From Stutzerimonas nosocomialis (GTDB lineage Bacteria; Pseudomonadota; Gammaproteobacteria; Pseudomonadales; Pseudomonadaceae), in contig NZ_QLAE01000024.1 of NCBI RefSeq assembly GCF_005876855.1, positions 1-64,000 on the forward strand: DNA of 64,000 nt, read 5' to 3'. The notes beneath the pieces were generated by a model. The model saw only the letters and a list, made by a program, of their open reading frames with translations. It had not been told where the DNA came from and searched no databases. Every line of letters starts with the position of its first letter. Position 1 is the first letter of the stretch. Both the position numbers and the translations under genes were made by a program. Shown piece after piece: positions 8,055 to 18,206 of this stretch.

Positions 8055-8864
8055 ATGCAGCAGGACCCCAACACCCAGACGCCCCCCGAGCAGCTGCCGC
8101 TGGCGCTGGTTTACGGCGAAGCCTTCACCGAGGTGCCGCTGGACCTCTACATCCCGCCGGACGCGCTCGAAGTCATCCTCGAGGCGTTCGAAGGGCCGCT
8201 CGACCTGCTGCTCTATCTGATCCGCAAGCAGAACATCGACATTCTTGACATCCCGGTGGCCGAGATCACCCGGCAATACATGGGCTACGTCGAGCTGATG
8301 AAGACGGTGCGTCTCGAACTCGCCGCCGAGTACCTGGTGATGGCCGCCATGCTCGCGGAGATCAAGTCGCGGATGTTGCTGCCGCGGTCGGCCGAAGCCG
8401 AGCAGGAGGAAGAGGACCCGCGCGCCGAGCTGATCCGCCGCCTGCAGGAGTACGAGCGCTTCAAGACGGCGGCCGAAGACCTCGATGGCCTGCCCCGGCT
8501 GGGCCGCGAGCTGCACGTCCCGCAGATCGAGGCACCGGAGGCGAGGGCGCGCAAGCTGCTGCCCCAGGTCAGCCTCGAAGAGCTGCTGTTGTCGATGGCC
8601 GAGGTGTTGCGCCGTGCCGACATGTTCGAAAGCCACCAGGTCACCCGGGAGGCGCTGTCCACCCGCGAGCGCATGAGCGAGGTGCTCGAGCGCCTCAAGG
8701 GCGGCGGCTTCGTCGCCTTCGTCGCCCTGTTTCGCGCCGAGGAGGGCCGGCTCGGCGTGGTGGTCACCTTCATGGCGGTGCTGGAGCTGATCAAGGAATC
8801 GCTGGTGGAACTGGTGCAGAATGAGCCCTTCGCCCCGATCCATGTCAGAGCCCGAGCCGAGTAG
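8055..8864 (+). CDS. scpA: Segregation and condensation protein A
   Basis: The kleisin subunit of the SMC-ScpAB condensin, 269 residues. It shows the hallmark EAFEGPLDLLLYLIRKQNIDILDIPVAEIT (residues about 47-76), AAEYLVMAAMLAEIKSRMLLP for SMC-neck contact, an acidic linker, and a C-terminal winged-helix region ending in FAPIHVR. It would bridge the SMC heads and bind ScpB to organise and segregate the nucleoid. It follows the TrpRS-like gene by 34 bases and its stop codon directly abuts the ATG of scpB, so the pair is co-translated. Confidence 0.94.
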   Translation: MQQDPNTQTPPEQLPLALVYGEAFTEVPLDLYIPPDALEVILEAFEGPLDLLLYLIRKQNIDILDIPVAEITRQYMGYVELMKTVRLELAAEYLVMAAMLAEIKSRMLLPRSAEAEQEEEDPRAELIRRLQEYERFKTAAEDLDGLPRLGRELHVPQIEAPEARARKLLPQVSLEELLLSMAEVLRRADMFESHQVTREALSTRERMSEVLERLKGGGFVAFVALFRAEEGRLGVVVTFMAVLELIKESLVELVQNEPFAPIHVRARAE

Positions 8865-9668
8865 ATGAACCTCTCCGACCCCAAAGACCTTGCCTCCCTG
8901 CTCGAAGCCTACCTGCTGGCCTCGGGCAAGCCGTTGTCGCTCGAGCGTCTCGGCGAGCTGTTCGAAGAGGTGGAGCGGCCGGAGCCGGCGCTGCTGCGCA
9001 AGGCGCTGGAGGTGCTCGACAAGTCCTGCAAGGGGCGCGCCTTCGAACTCAAGGAAGTCGCCTCCGGTTATCGCCTGCAAGTGCGTGAGCGCTATGCGCC
9101 CTGGGTCGGCCGGCTGTGGGAGGAGCGCCCGCAACGCTATTCGCGGGCACTGCTCGAAACGCTGGCCCTGATCGCCTACCGGCAGCCGATCACTCGCGGC
9201 GAGATCGAGGATATCCGCGGCGTCGCGGTGAACAGCCAGATCGTCAAGACGCTGCTCGAGCGCGAGTGGGTCCGGGTCGTTGGCCATCGCGACGTACCCG
9301 GGCGCCCGGCGATGTTCGCCACCACCAAGGCCTTTCTCGATCATTTCAACCTCAAGAGTCTCGACCAGCTGCCGCCGCTCGCGGTGCTGCGTGAGATGGA
9401 GCCCGAGCCGACGGGCGTGCTCGAAGACGACGCGCCGGTGCCCGAGTCCCTGCAGGCGCGCGCCGACCTGGCCACCGATGAGGAGGCGCCGGCGCCACGG
9501 GGCGAGCAGACCAGTTTCCGCACCCTGCTGGCCGAGCTCGACTCCATGGAACAGGGCCTGAAGATCGACTTCGAGGACCTGGCTCGCGACGAGCCCGAAG
9601 CCGACGAGGCCGATCAGGATCGCGACGCCTCCGTCTCTCTGGACGAGGACGACTCGTCGCATCGCTAA
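8865..9668 (+). CDS. scpB: Segregation and condensation protein B
   Basis: A 267-residue ScpB with two winged-helix domains. Recognisable segments are LEAYLLASGKPLSLERLGELF at the N-terminus, YSRALLETLALIAYRQPITRGEIEDIRGVAVNSQIVKTLLE and the GRPAMFATTKAFLDHFNLKSLDQLP signature at about 145-170. ScpB dimers bind ScpA and stabilise the SMC complex. The last 90 residues form an acidic, low-complexity extension (for example ARDEPEADEADQD) that is typical of Pseudomonas ScpB. The start codon touches the scpA stop codon. Confidence 0.94.
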   Translation: MNLSDPKDLASLLEAYLLASGKPLSLERLGELFEEVERPEPALLRKALEVLDKSCKGRAFELKEVASGYRLQVRERYAPWVGRLWEERPQRYSRALLETLALIAYRQPITRGEIEDIRGVAVNSQIVKTLLEREWVRVVGHRDVPGRPAMFATTKAFLDHFNLKSLDQLPPLAVLREMEPEPTGVLEDDAPVPESLQARADLATDEEAPAPRGEQTSFRTLLAELDSMEQGLKIDFEDLARDEPEADEADQDRDASVSLDEDDSSHR

Positions 9669-9683
9669 CCCGGGAGGTCGACG

Positions 9684-9869
9684 GTGAAGAGCCCCTGCAT
9701 CAAGGTCTGCGAGTTCGATCAGGACGTTTGCCGCGGTTGCGGCCGTACCCGCCAGGAAATCAAGGGCTGGAAGAAGCTCGACAAGAGCGAGGCGCGCCGG
9801 GTGCTGGCCGAGGCGGACATGCGCCTGTTGGTGCTCGAGGCCTCGGGGCGACGCAAGCGCAAGCGGTAG
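9684..9869 (+). CDS. DUF1289-family small cysteine protein
   Basis: A 61-residue protein with the four-cysteine signature SPCIKVCEFD...CRGCGRT, a probable small metal-binding (Zn or Fe-S) domain, and a basic tail (GRRKRKR). It starts with GTG at 9684 after a strong GGGAGGT and lies 15 bases behind scpB in the same operon. The family is widespread in proteobacteria with no established function; a C-terminal Lys/Arg-rich tail might bind nucleic acid, but this is speculation. It converges on mgsA with a 9-base gap. Confidence 0.85.
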   Translation: MKSPCIKVCEFDQDVCRGCGRTRQEIKGWKKLDKSEARRVLAEADMRLLVLEASGRRKRKR

Positions 9870-9878
9870 GCGGGCGGG

Positions 9879-10343
9879 TCAGTGCCTTCCGCTCAGGTAG
9901 CTGGCGTAATCGGGTATCCGATACTCGTGGGCCTGTTCGAAGAGCGGGCTGCTGAGCAGGTAGTCGGCGCTGCTCTCGTTGCTGGCCACCGGAATGTTCC
10001 ATACCGCGGCTATGCGCAGCAGGGCCTTCACGTCCGGGTCGTGCGGTTGAGGCTCGAAGGGGTCCCAGAAGAAGATCAGGATGTCGATGCGCTGCTCGGC
10101 GATGCGCGCGCCGATCTGCTGGTCGCCGCCCAGCGGGCCGCTGAGCATGCTTTCCACCGGCAGCCCCAGCGCCTCGCTCACCAGCATGCCGGTGGTGCCG
10201 GTGGCGATCAGTTCGTGGCGCAGCAGCTGCTCGCGCTGGCGTTGTGCCCAGGCGAGCAGGAACGACTTGCAGTGATCGTGGGCGACCAGGGCGATGCGTT
10301 TGCGCGCCGGAAGCTCGGCATGGGTGAAGGCGATGCGGTTCAT
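9879..10343 (-). CDS. mgsA: Methylglyoxal synthase
   Basis: A 154-residue enzyme that converts dihydroxyacetone phosphate to methylglyoxal and phosphate in the cytoplasm, a bypass of lower glycolysis when phosphorylated trioses build up. Visible motifs are [10 protein letters not shown] (residues 17-26), the phosphate-binding ATGTTG, the catalytic [16 protein letters not shown] with its Asp, and FFWDP. Length is as in E. coli MgsA (152). GGAGGGAC precedes the start. It lies directly downstream of gapA on the same strand, separated by a probable terminator, so it is positioned next to the enzyme that competes for the same triose phosphate pool. Confidence 0.93.
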   Translation of the reverse strand: MNRIAFTHAELPARKRIALVAHDHCKSFLLAWAQRQREQLLRHELIATGTTGMLVSEALGLPVESMLSGPLGGDQQIGARIAEQRIDILIFFWDPFEPQPHDPDVKALLRIAAVWNIPVASNESSADYLLSSPLFEQAHEYRIPDYASYLSGRH

Positions 10344-10359
10344 GGTGTCCCTCCCCGGG

Positions 10360-10390
10360 AAAAACGGGGTGGCCTGGTCGGTCGCCCCGT
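10360..10390 (-). terminator. Probable terminator after gapA
   Basis: On the minus strand, ACGGGG (10385-10390) can pair with CCCCGT (10364-10369), followed by a run of T. The loop is long and can fold further. It lies between gapA and mgsA and may only partly terminate. Confidence 0.5.
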
Positions 10391-10400
10391 CTTGCCCGCT

Positions 10401-11402
10401 TCATGCAGCCTCGTACAGGGCCTTGCAGCTGTCCAGCATGCGGTTGGAGAAGCCCCATTCGTTGTCGTACCAGGCCATGATCTTGAGCATGCGGCCGCTG
10501 GCCTTGGTGTGGTTGGCGTCGAAGATCGACGACAGCGGGTTGTGGTTGAAGTCGCAGGAGACCAGCGGCAGGCTGTTGTAGCCCAGTACCGGCGATCGCT
10601 CGCTGGCGGCCTTGAGCATGGCGTTGACTTCGTCGGCACTGGCCTCGCGGGTGGTCATCAGGGTCAGGTCGACCAGCGACACGTTGATCACCGGGACGCG
10701 CACCGCCATGCCGGTGAACTTGCCGGCGAGCTCCGGCAGCACCAGGCCGACGGCTTCGGCCGCGCCGGTCTTGGTCGGGATCATCGACTGGGTGGCCGAG
10801 CGGGCGCGGAACGGGTCGCTGTGATAGACGTCGGAAAGGTTCTGGTCGTTGGTATAGGCGTGGATGGTGGTCATCAGGCCTTGCTCGATGCCCAGTTCCC
10901 GCTGCAGCACCTGGGCGACCGGGGCCAGGCAGTTGGTGGTGCAGGAGGCGTTGGAAATGATCTGGTGCGACTGGCGCAGGCTCTGGTGGTTGACGCCGTA
11001 GACGATGGTGGCGTCGACGTCCTTGCCGGGTGCGGAAATGATCACCTTGGAGGCGCCGGCTTCCAGATGCGCGGCCGCCTTGTCGCGCGAAGTGAACAGG
11101 CCGGTGCATTCGAACACCACGTCCACCCGGTGCTCGCGCCAGGGCAGTTCGGCCGGGTTGCGCAGCGCGGTCACCGCGATGCGGTCGCCATTGACCACCA
11201 GGTGTTGCTCTTCGACCCCGATGGTTGCGTCGAAATGGCCATGGACGCTGTCGAACTCCAGGAGATGGGCATTCATGGCCGGGCTGCCCAGGTCATTGAT
11301 GGCCACGACCTGCATATCCTGGCGGTAGCTCTGGGTGTACAGGGCGCGAAGAACGTTGCGTCCGATACGGCCGAAGCCGTTGATGGCGATTCGAATGGTC
11401 AT
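10401..11402 (-). CDS. gapA: Glyceraldehyde-3-phosphate dehydrogenase, type I
   Basis: A classical phosphorylating GAPDH of 333 residues. The NAD Rossmann motif [10 protein letters not shown] is at the N-terminus, the catalytic Cys lies in [14 protein letters not shown], and NPSD-like downstream elements end with [12 protein letters not shown]. The start at 11402 ([10 protein letters not shown]) matches Pseudomonas GapA; an ATG two codons earlier (11408) is possible. The gene is divergent from edd with a shared regulatory region holding two HexR-type operator sequences. In Pseudomonas this isozyme oxidises the triose phosphate released by the Entner-Doudoroff pathway and is repressed by HexR. 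Confidence 0.95.
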   Translation of the reverse strand: MTIRIAINGFGRIGRNVLRALYTQSYRQDMQVVAINDLGSPAMNAHLLEFDSVHGHFDATIGVEEQHLVVNGDRIAVTALRNPAELPWREHRVDVVFECTGLFTSRDKAAAHLEAGASKVIISAPGKDVDATIVYGVNHQSLRQSHQIISNASCTTNCLAPVAQVLQRELGIEQGLMTTIHAYTNDQNLSDVYHSDPFRARSATQSMIPTKTGAAEAVGLVLPELAGKFTGMAVRVPVINVSLVDLTLMTTREASADEVNAMLKAASERSPVLGYNSLPLVSCDFNHNPLSSIFDANHTKASGRMLKIMAWYDNEWGFSNRMLDSCKALYEAA

Positions 11403-11423
11403 AGGCATCCGGGACGAGATTTG

Positions 11424-11438
11424 TTGTGGGAATTACAA
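11424..11438. promoter_or_regulatory. HexR operator-like site at gapA
   Basis: TTGT-GGGAATT-ACAA is an exact match to the TTGT-N7-ACAA HexR consensus reported for Pseudomonas. It lies 22 bases upstream of the gapA start codon, where a bound repressor would block transcription. Confidence 0.7.
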
Positions 11439-11483
11439 GATTATTCCTGTCAAAATAGAAATCAAGGCTGAGGTTATGCGATT

Positions 11484-11498
11484 TTGTTGTTAAAACCA
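11484..11498. promoter_or_regulatory. HexR operator-like site at edd
   Basis: TTGT-TGTTAAA-ACCA differs from TTGT-N7-ACAA at one base and closely resembles the inverse of the site in front of zwf (TTGT-TATTAAA-ACTA). It ends 20 bases upstream of the edd start. Confidence 0.6.
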
Positions 11499-11518
11499 TG
11501 ATTAGCAGGAGTGATGAC

Positions 11519-13348
11519 ATGCACCCGCGAGTTATAGAGGTCACCGAGCGGCTCATCGAGCGCAGCCGCCCGACCCGGCAGCGCTACCTGGCGATGATGG
11601 CCGCCGCGGCCAGCGACGGGCCGCAGCGCGGCGCGCTGCAATGCGCCAATTTCGCCCATGGCGTGGCCGGTTGCGGTTCGGCCACCGACAAACAGCGCCT
11701 GCGGCTGATGGACGAGGCCAACGTGGCGATCGTGTCGGCCTATAACGACATGCTTTCGGCCCATCAGCCGTACCAGTACTTTCCGGACGTGATCAAGGAA
11801 GCGCTGCGCGAGATGGGCTCGGTCGGCCAGTTCGCCGGTGGCGTTCCGGCGATGTGCGACGGGGTGACCCAGGGCGAGGCCGGCATGGAGCTGAGCCTGG
11901 CCAGTCGCGAAGTCATTGCGCTGTCCACCGCGGTGGCGCTGTCGCACAACATGTTCGATGCCGCGCTGATGCTGGGCATCTGCGACAAGATCGTGCCGGG
12001 GCTGATGATCGGTGCGCTGCGCTTCGGCCATCTGCCCACCGTGTTCGTCCCGGGCGGCCCGATGACATCCGGCATCCCGAACAAGGAGAAGGCCGAGGTT
12101 CGCCAGCGTTACGCCGAAGGCAAGGCCAGCCGCGAAGAGCTGCTCGAATCGGAGATGAAGTCCTACCACGGGCCGGGTACCTGCACCTTCTACGGCACGG
12201 CCAATACCAACCAGGTGGTGATGGAGATCATGGGGCTGCACCTGCCCGGGTCGTCCTTCGTCAATCCGTACACGCCCCTGCGCGACGAACTCACCCGCGA
12301 GGCGGCACGCCAGGTCACGCGGATGACCAAGCAGAGCGGCAACTACCTGCCGCTGTGCCAGGTGGTCGATGAAAAATCGATCATCAACTCGGTGGTGGCC
12401 CTGTGCGCCACCGGCGGCTCGACCAATCACACCCTGCACATCCCGGCTTTCGCGCAGGCGGCCGGCATCCAGCTGACCTGGCAGGACATGGCCGACATCT
12501 CGGCGGTGGTGCCGACCCTGGCCAAGGTCTATCCCAACGGCCAGGCGGACGTGAACCACTTCCATGCGGTCGGTGGCGTGCCTTTCATGGTGCGCACCCT
12601 GCTCGAAGCCGGCCTGCTGCACGAGGATGTCTACACGGTTCTCGGCAAAGGGCTGTCGCGCTACACCCGGGAGCCCTTTCTCGAAGACGGCAGGCTGGTC
12701 TGGCGCGAAGGGCCGCTGCAAAGCCTGGACGAGGCGATCCTGCGGCCTGTGGAGCGGGCCTTTTCGCCGGAGGGCGGCTTGCGCGTGCTCGAAGGCAATC
12801 TGGGACGCGGCGTGACGAAAATTTCCGCCGTGGCGCCCGAGCACCGTGTCGTCGAGGCGCCATGCCGGGTCTTTTCCGATCAGACCGAACTGGCCCAGGC
12901 GTTCAAGGCCGGCGAGCTGGAGCGCGACTTCATCGCGGTGGTCCGCTTCCAGGGCCCCAAGGCCAACGGGATGCCGGAACTGCACAAGCTGACGCCGTTC
13001 CTCGGCGTGCTGCAGGACCGCGGCTACAAGGTCGCGCTGGTGACCGACGGACGCATGTCGGGCGCTTCGGGCAAGGTTCCGGCGGCGATCCATGTGAGCC
13101 CCGAGGCCATCGATGGCGGACCGCTCGCACGGCTTCGCGACGGCGACGTCATACGCGTCGATGCCGCGACGGGCGAATTGCGCGTGCTGGTCGACCAGGC
13201 CGAGTGGGAAGGTCGCGAAAACGCGGCGGCGCCGAGCGATCTGGGCCTGGGATGCGGACGTGAACTGTTCGGCTTCATGCGCGCGGCGTTCAGTCCGGCG
13301 GAGCGGGGCGCCAGCGCATTCACCGAGGGCTTGGAGGCACTCAAGTGA
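11519..13348 (+). CDS. edd: 6-Phosphogluconate dehydratase
   Basis: A 609-residue IlvD/Edd-family Fe-S dehydratase that makes 2-keto-3-deoxy-6-phosphogluconate, the first committed Entner-Doudoroff step. Characteristic segments are [26 protein letters not shown] (cluster Cys), [27 protein letters not shown] and [14 protein letters not shown]. Start ATG 11519 (MHPRVIEVT) has AGGAG seven bases upstream; an in-frame ATG at 11498 overlaps the HexR-like site and is not preferred. The stop overlaps the GTG start of glk (GTGA). The operon continues edd-glk-gltR-gtrS. Confidence 0.95.
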   Translation: MHPRVIEVTERLIERSRPTRQRYLAMMAAAASDGPQRGALQCANFAHGVAGCGSATDKQRLRLMDEANVAIVSAYNDMLSAHQPYQYFPDVIKEALREMGSVGQFAGGVPAMCDGVTQGEAGMELSLASREVIALSTAVALSHNMFDAALMLGICDKIVPGLMIGALRFGHLPTVFVPGGPMTSGIPNKEKAEVRQRYAEGKASREELLESEMKSYHGPGTCTFYGTANTNQVVMEIMGLHLPGSSFVNPYTPLRDELTREAARQVTRMTKQSGNYLPLCQVVDEKSIINSVVALCATGGSTNHTLHIPAFAQAAGIQLTWQDMADISAVVPTLAKVYPNGQADVNHFHAVGGVPFMVRTLLEAGLLHEDVYTVLGKGLSRYTREPFLEDGRLVWREGPLQSLDEAILRPVERAFSPEGGLRVLEGNLGRGVTKISAVAPEHRVVEAPCRVFSDQTELAQAFKAGELERDFIAVVRFQGPKANGMPELHKLTPFLGVLQDRGYKVALVTDGRMSGASGKVPAAIHVSPEAIDGGPLARLRDGDVIRVDAATGELRVLVDQAEWEGRENAAAPSDLGLGCGRELFGFMRAAFSPAERGASAFTEGLEALK

Positions 13349-14307
13349 GCATTGCTCTGGTAGGAGATATCGGCGGGACCAATGCCCGCTTCGCGTTGTG
13401 GCGGGATCAGAGACTGGAGTCGATCCGCGTGCTGTCGACTGCCGCCCATGCCAACCCGGAAGCGGCGATCCGGGCCTACCTCGACGAGGTCGGGCAGTCG
13501 GTCGACTCGCTGCGGGCGGTTTGCCTGGCCTGTGCCGGGCCGGTGGAGGGCGAGGAGTTTCGCTTTACCAACAACCATTGGCGCCTGAGCCGGCGTGCGT
13601 TCTGCGAAGACCTCGGCCTGGCGGAGCTGCTGCTGGTTAACGACTTCAGCGCCATGGCGCTGGGCATGACCCGTCTGCACGAGGGTGAGCGTGTCACCGT
13701 GTGCGAGGGGGAACCGGAGGCCGGGCGCGCCCGGCTGGTGATCGGGCCAGGCACCGGGCTCGGCGTGGCCACGCTGCTGCCGCTTGAGGGTGTCGGCTGG
13801 CGGGCGCTTCCGGGCGAGGGTGGGCACGTCTGCCTGCCGATCGGCTCGCCACGCGAAGCGGCGCTGTGGGGGCTGCTGCACGAGGAGCTGGGACACGTCA
13901 ACGCCGAGGCGATCCTCAGTGGAAGCGGGCTGCAGCGCCTGTACCGGACCAGCTGCCGCCTCGATGGCCGCAAGGCCGAGCTGGAATCGGCGGCGCAGAT
14001 CACCGAGGCCGCGCTTGCCGGCGAGCCTTATGCGGCGCAGGTGCTGCAGCAGTTCTGCATTTGGCTGGGGCGTATCGCCGGCGACAACGTGTTGACCACC
14101 GGTGCCCGTGGCGGCGTGTACATCGTCGGCGGTATCGTGCCGCGTTTCGTCGATTTCTTCCTGGGCAGCGGCTTCCGGGAAAGTTTTTGCGACAAGGGCT
14201 TCATGACGCCTTACTTCGAGGGGATTCCGGTGTGGCTGGTCACGGCCGAGTATCCGGGGCTCGAAGGCGCCGGGGTCGCACTGCAGCAGCGGCTGGAGGG
14301 CGCCTGA
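13345..14307 (+). CDS. glk: Glucokinase
   Basis: A 320-residue ROK-unrelated bacterial glucokinase (Glk family) that phosphorylates cytoplasmic glucose with ATP. The ATP-binding [15 protein letters not shown] is at residues 3-17, and [20 protein letters not shown] and GEGGHVCLP follow in the right order. It starts with GTG overlapping the edd stop codon, which couples translation. In Pseudomonas this kinase serves the direct intracellular route by which glucose imported through the gts ABC transporter is converted to 6-phosphogluconate. Confidence 0.94.
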   Translation: MSIALVGDIGGTNARFALWRDQRLESIRVLSTAAHANPEAAIRAYLDEVGQSVDSLRAVCLACAGPVEGEEFRFTNNHWRLSRRAFCEDLGLAELLLVNDFSAMALGMTRLHEGERVTVCEGEPEAGRARLVIGPGTGLGVATLLPLEGVGWRALPGEGGHVCLPIGSPREAALWGLLHEELGHVNAEAILSGSGLQRLYRTSCRLDGRKAELESAAQITEAALAGEPYAAQVLQQFCIWLGRIAGDNVLTTGARGGVYIVGGIVPRFVDFFLGSGFRESFCDKGFMTPYFEGIPVWLVTAEYPGLEGAGVALQQRLEGA

Positions 14308-14439
14308 GTTCGGACCCGCGACACGGAAATTCGGTCGCGCAGGGAATACCGCGCGATCTTCGTGGTCTGAGCCGTCCGGCCTGCAGATTTGCCGGTCGGA
14401 CGCTACTGTTCTAGTGACAAGAACAAGAAGGGATTCATC

Positions 14440-15171
14440 GTGACCCATGCTGGAAAATCGATCCTGCTCGTCGACGACGATCAGGAAATCCGCGAGTTGC
14501 TGCAGGCCTACCTCAGTCGTTCCGGGTTTCAGGTGAGGGCCGTCGCCGACGGCGCGGGCTTTCGCCAGGCACTGCTGGACGAGCCGGCAAGCCTGGTGAT
14601 CCTCGATGTCATGCTGCCCGACGAGGACGGCTTCAGCCTGTGCCGCTGGGTGCGCGAGCACCAGCGGTTCGCCCGCGTGCCGGTGATCATGCTCACGGCC
14701 AGTTCCGACGAGGCCGATCGCATCATCGGTCTGGAGCTGGGCGCGGACGACTATCTGGGCAAGCCCTTCAGTCCGCGCGAGCTCCTGGCGCGGATCAAGG
14801 CGCTGCTGCGCCGGGCCCAGTACGTCGAACAGCCGGCCAGCGACGTGCTGGCCTTCGACGACTGGCGCCTGGATCTGATCAGCCATCGGCTGTTCCATGT
14901 CGACGGCGAAGAGGTGTTCCTCTCCGGCGCCGACTTCGCCCTGCTCAGGCTGTTCCTCGATCATCCCCAGCACATCCTCGACCGCGACACCATCGCCAAC
15001 GCGACCCGTGGGCGCGAGGTGATGCCGCTCGAGCGCATCGTCGACATGGCGGTCAGCCGGCTCCGGCAGCGCCTGCGCGATACCGGCAAGCCGCCCCGGC
15101 TGATCCGAACCGTGCGCGGCGCGGGTTATCTGCTCGCCGCCAGCGTGGTGCCCTGCAACGATGCGCACTGA
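14440..15171 (+). CDS. gltR: Glucose-transport response regulator GltR
   Basis: An OmpR-family response regulator of 243 residues. The receiver has LVDDDQEI near residue 10, the phospho-acceptor in [13 protein letters not shown] and [10 protein letters not shown]; the C-terminal winged helix ends with [12 protein letters not shown]. The GTG start at 14440 follows AAGGGA; no similarity exists 5' of it. It overlaps the downstream sensor gene by 11 bases. Its place between glk and gtrS and upstream of the sugar ABC transporter matches GltR of P. aeruginosa and P. putida, which controls glucose uptake genes. Confidence 0.92.
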   Translation: MTHAGKSILLVDDDQEIRELLQAYLSRSGFQVRAVADGAGFRQALLDEPASLVILDVMLPDEDGFSLCRWVREHQRFARVPVIMLTASSDEADRIIGLELGADDYLGKPFSPRELLARIKALLRRAQYVEQPASDVLAFDDWRLDLISHRLFHVDGEEVFLSGADFALLRLFLDHPQHILDRDTIANATRGREVMPLERIVDMAVSRLRQRLRDTGKPPRLIRTVRGAGYLLAASVVPCNDAH

Positions 15172-16627
15172 GGCGGTACGCCGCGGCCTGCGCCGGCTGG
15201 TGCCGCGCTCGTTGCTCGGCAGGATGCTGCTGCTGACGTTGCTGGCGGTGTTGTTGGCCCAGACGTTGTCCAGCCTGATCTGGGTCTCGCAGCTGCGCGC
15301 CAGCCAGATGGAAGGGGTGCTCACCAGTTCGCGCAGCCTGGCCCACTCGATGGCCGCCAGCGTCAGCTACTTCCGTTCGCTGCCGCTCGGGTACCGCCCG
15401 CTGGTGCTCGACCAGTTGCGCAGCATGGGCGGCACCCGATTCTTCGTGTCGCTCAACGCCCAGCCGCTGGACATGCAGGTACTGCCGGCCACGCCGCGCA
15501 AGCGTGCCGTGCTCGAGGCGGTCGAGCAGGTTCTCCATGAGCGTCTGGGCAAGGGCATCGATCTCTCGGTGAGCTTCGTCAGCCCCGACGACCTGCGTAT
15601 CTTCAACAGCGGCCTGAAGCTCGACGAGCTGCCACGCTCCTGGGCGCACTACGCCTTGAGCCTCGAGCCGCTGAACCCGCCGGTGCTGGTGACGCAGATC
15701 GAGATCGCGCCGCACGAGTGGCTCTACCTGGCCTCGCTGATGCCGGCGCCCTATGTCAGCCTCGAGGATGACGGCCTGCCGGCGCAGCAGTTGTGGTTCA
15801 TCGTCTTCACCAGTCTCTTCCTGCTGCTGTTCATCGGCGTGCTGGTGCACTGGCAGAGCCGGCCCCTCAAGCGCCTGGCGCGGGCGGCGCGGGAGATGTC
15901 CCTGGGAAGCGAGATCGAGCCGCTGGCCGAGGCGGGCGGCAGCGAGGTGGTCGAGGTCAGCCGGGCGTTCAACGCCATGCGCGAGCGCATCGGCCGCTAC
16001 CTGACCGAGCGCAGCCAGCTGTTCAGCGCCATCTCCCATGACCTGCGCACGCCCATCACCCGCTTGCGCCTGCGCGTCGAGCTGCTCGAGGACGAGGCGC
16101 TGCAGGCCAAGTTCACCCGCGACCTGGACGAACTCGAACTGCTGGTCAAAGGCGCGCTGCAATGCGTGAAGGACACCGATATCCACGAGAACATCGAGCC
16201 GCTGGACCTGAACCTGCTCATCGACTGCGTGACCGAGCCCTACCTCGCGCCGTCCGGGACCGGCCAGGTCACGCTGAGCGGACGCGCGGTGGCGCCTTAC
16301 CCCGGCAAACCGCTGGCCCTCAAGCGTTGCCTGGGCAACCTCCTGGACAATGCCCTGAAGTACGGCGAGAAGGCGCACCTGACCATCGAGGACGATGGTC
16401 AGCTGTTCGTCCTGCATGTCGACGACGAAGGGCCCGGCGTGCCGGAGCCGCGTCTGCAACAGGTGTTCGAGCCGCATTTCAGGCTCTCGGGGCAGCAGCC
16501 GGGCTACGGGCTGGGGCTGGGTATCGCGCGCAACATCGCCCATGCCCATGGCGGGGAAATCAGCCTGCGCAACCTGCCCGAACGGGGGTTGCGGGTGACC
16601 CTGAGCCTGCCGCGAAACGGCGACTGA
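15161..16627 (+). CDS. gtrS: Sensor histidine kinase GtrS
   Basis: A 488-residue inner-membrane kinase: N-terminal helix around residues 18-45, a periplasmic domain to about residue 205, a second helix ([19 protein letters not shown]), HAMP, HisKA with [17 protein letters not shown], and HATPase with [10 protein letters not shown] and [11 protein letters not shown]. The cognate regulator gene overlaps its start. In P. aeruginosa GtrS detects 2-ketogluconate and 6-phosphogluconate in relation to glucose metabolism, and the gene neighbourhood here supports the same role. Confidence 0.9.
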   Translation: MRTEAVRRGLRRLVPRSLLGRMLLLTLLAVLLAQTLSSLIWVSQLRASQMEGVLTSSRSLAHSMAASVSYFRSLPLGYRPLVLDQLRSMGGTRFFVSLNAQPLDMQVLPATPRKRAVLEAVEQVLHERLGKGIDLSVSFVSPDDLRIFNSGLKLDELPRSWAHYALSLEPLNPPVLVTQIEIAPHEWLYLASLMPAPYVSLEDDGLPAQQLWFIVFTSLFLLLFIGVLVHWQSRPLKRLARAAREMSLGSEIEPLAEAGGSEVVEVSRAFNAMRERIGRYLTERSQLFSAISHDLRTPITRLRLRVELLEDEALQAKFTRDLDELELLVKGALQCVKDTDIHENIEPLDLNLLIDCVTEPYLAPSGTGQVTLSGRAVAPYPGKPLALKRCLGNLLDNALKYGEKAHLTIEDDGQLFVLHVDDEGPGVPEPRLQQVFEPHFRLSGQQPGYGLGLGIARNIAHAHGGEISLRNLPERGLRVTLSLPRNGD

Positions 16628-16779
16628 GCGGCGCTCGGCCGACATCCTTGGCCGTGCCGCTTTGTAACCATCCTGTGACCTTCCACCATCCATTCGTTAC
16701 CCGGTCACCTCCGGGCGATGCTTACAATCGAGCAACGCAAGCGATGACTTGCCTCGATAAAAAGAAGAAAGGAACCCTC

Positions 16780-18033
16780 ATGAACGCGATCCATCGTTTG
16801 GCCGCTGCCGTTTCTCTCGTCTCCATCCTCCCGTTTGCTGCCCACGCCGGCGAAGTCGAAGTCCTCCACTGGTGGACCTCCGGTGGCGAGAAGCGCGCCG
16901 CCGATACGCTGCAGAAACTGGTCGAAGCCCAGGGCCACACCTGGAAGGACTTCGCGGTCGCCGGTGGCGGTGGCGAAGCGGCGATGACCGTTCTCAAGAC
17001 CCGCGCCGTTTCCGGCAACCCGCCTGCCGCCGCCCAGATCAAGGGGCCGGACATTCAGGAGTGGGGCGAGCTGGGTCTGCTCACCGATCTCAACGATGTC
17101 GCCGAAAAGGCCAACTGGGACGAGCTGTTGCCCGAGCAGGTCGCCGAGGTGATGAAGTACGACGGCGATTACGTGGCCGTTCCGGTCAACGTCCACCGCG
17201 TCAACTGGCTGTGGATCAACCCCGAGGTGTTCGAGAAGGCCGGCGCCACGCCGCCCAAGACCCTCGACGAATTCTTCGCCGCGGCCGACAAGCTCAAGGC
17301 CGCGGGCTTCATGCCGCTGGCCCATGGCGGCCAGCCCTGGCAGGACGGCACCGTGTTCGAGGACCTGGTCCTCTCGGTGCTCGGCCCCGATGACTACCAC
17401 AAGGCGTTCGTCGACCTCGATCGCGACACCCTGACCGGCGACAAGATGGTGCAGGCCTTCACGGCGCTGAAGAAGCTGCGCGGCTACGTCGACCCCGACG
17501 CCGCTGGCCGCGACTGGAACAGCGCCACCGCGCTGGTGATCAACGGCAAGGCCGGCATGCAGATCATGGGCGACTGGGCCAAGAGCGAGTGGAGCGCCGC
17601 CAACAAGGTCGCCGGCAAGGACTACCAGTGCCTGCCGTTCCCCGGCACCCAGGGCAGCTTCGCCTACAACATCGATTCGCTGGCGATGTTCAAGCTGAGC
17701 AACGCGGACAACCGCAAGGCCCAGGAAGACCTGGCGCGCACTGTCCTGGAGCCCGAATTCCAGCAGTTCTTCAACCAGAACAAGGGCTCCATCCCGGTCC
17801 GCCTGGACCAGGACATGAGCGAGTTCGACGCCTGCGCCCAGCAGTCGATGAAGGACTTCAAGGCCGCCGCCCAGGGCGCCGGTCTGCAACCGAGCCTGGC
17901 CCACGGCATGGCCGCTTCCAGCTACGTGCAGGGCGCGGTGTTCGATGTGGTCACCAACTTCTTCAACGATCCCAACGGCGATCCCAACAAGGCTGCTCAG
18001 CAGCTCGCCGCGGCGATCGAAGCGGTTCAGTAG
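16780..18033 (+). CDS. gtsA: Glucose/mannose ABC transporter, periplasmic binding protein
   Basis: A 417-residue solute-binding protein of the carbohydrate (CUT1) family. A Sec signal peptide ([19 protein letters not shown], cleavage after HA) is followed by [17 protein letters not shown], typical of Pseudomonas glucose-binding proteins. AAGAAAGGAA precedes the start. It leads the gts operon (binding protein, two permeases, ATPase) and is followed by a strong hairpin with a T-run, which would let the binding protein be made in excess over the membrane parts. It captures glucose delivered by the outer-membrane porin encoded at the end of the cluster. Confidence 0.92.
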   Translation: MNAIHRLAAAVSLVSILPFAAHAGEVEVLHWWTSGGEKRAADTLQKLVEAQGHTWKDFAVAGGGGEAAMTVLKTRAVSGNPPAAAQIKGPDIQEWGELGLLTDLNDVAEKANWDELLPEQVAEVMKYDGDYVAVPVNVHRVNWLWINPEVFEKAGATPPKTLDEFFAAADKLKAAGFMPLAHGGQPWQDGTVFEDLVLSVLGPDDYHKAFVDLDRDTLTGDKMVQAFTALKKLRGYVDPDAAGRDWNSATALVINGKAGMQIMGDWAKSEWSAANKVAGKDYQCLPFPGTQGSFAYNIDSLAMFKLSNADNRKAQEDLARTVLEPEFQQFFNQNKGSIPVRLDQDMSEFDACAQQSMKDFKAAAQGAGLQPSLAHGMAASSYVQGAVFDVVTNFFNDPNGDPNKAAQQLAAAIEAVQ

Positions 18034-18040
18034 GGCGTTC

Positions 18041-18070
18041 GGGCCGCGGTCTCCGCGGTCCGCTTTTTAT
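18041..18070 (+). terminator. Intra-operon attenuating terminator between gtsA and gtsB
   Basis: A nine-pair stem (18041-18049 with 18053-18061, one G-T pair, loop TCT) is followed by GCTTTTTATT. It sits just behind the gtsA stop within the sugar-transport operon, a common way to raise binding-protein mRNA over permease mRNA. Confidence 0.65.
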
Positions 18071-18206
18071 TCGTGAACCCACGGCGCCGCCCGGCGCCGT
18101 GTCCTGTCGCCTGCGAAAAGGGCGGGTCGCAGCGCCGCGATCAGCCAGTGCAGGCGGGCAGCAAGGCGGATAGGCGTCTTTTTCGGGTCAATCGATGGAG
18201 CTGTAC

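Noticed and set aside
7860-9662. A 600-codon minus-strand frame across scpA and scpB
   Set aside because: Antisense shadow; scpA and scpB are certain and no regulatory signal precedes it.
13024-15324. A 766-codon minus-strand frame across edd, glk and gltR
   Set aside because: It crosses three well supported genes in opposite direction and shows only low-complexity, arginine/glutamine-rich translation.
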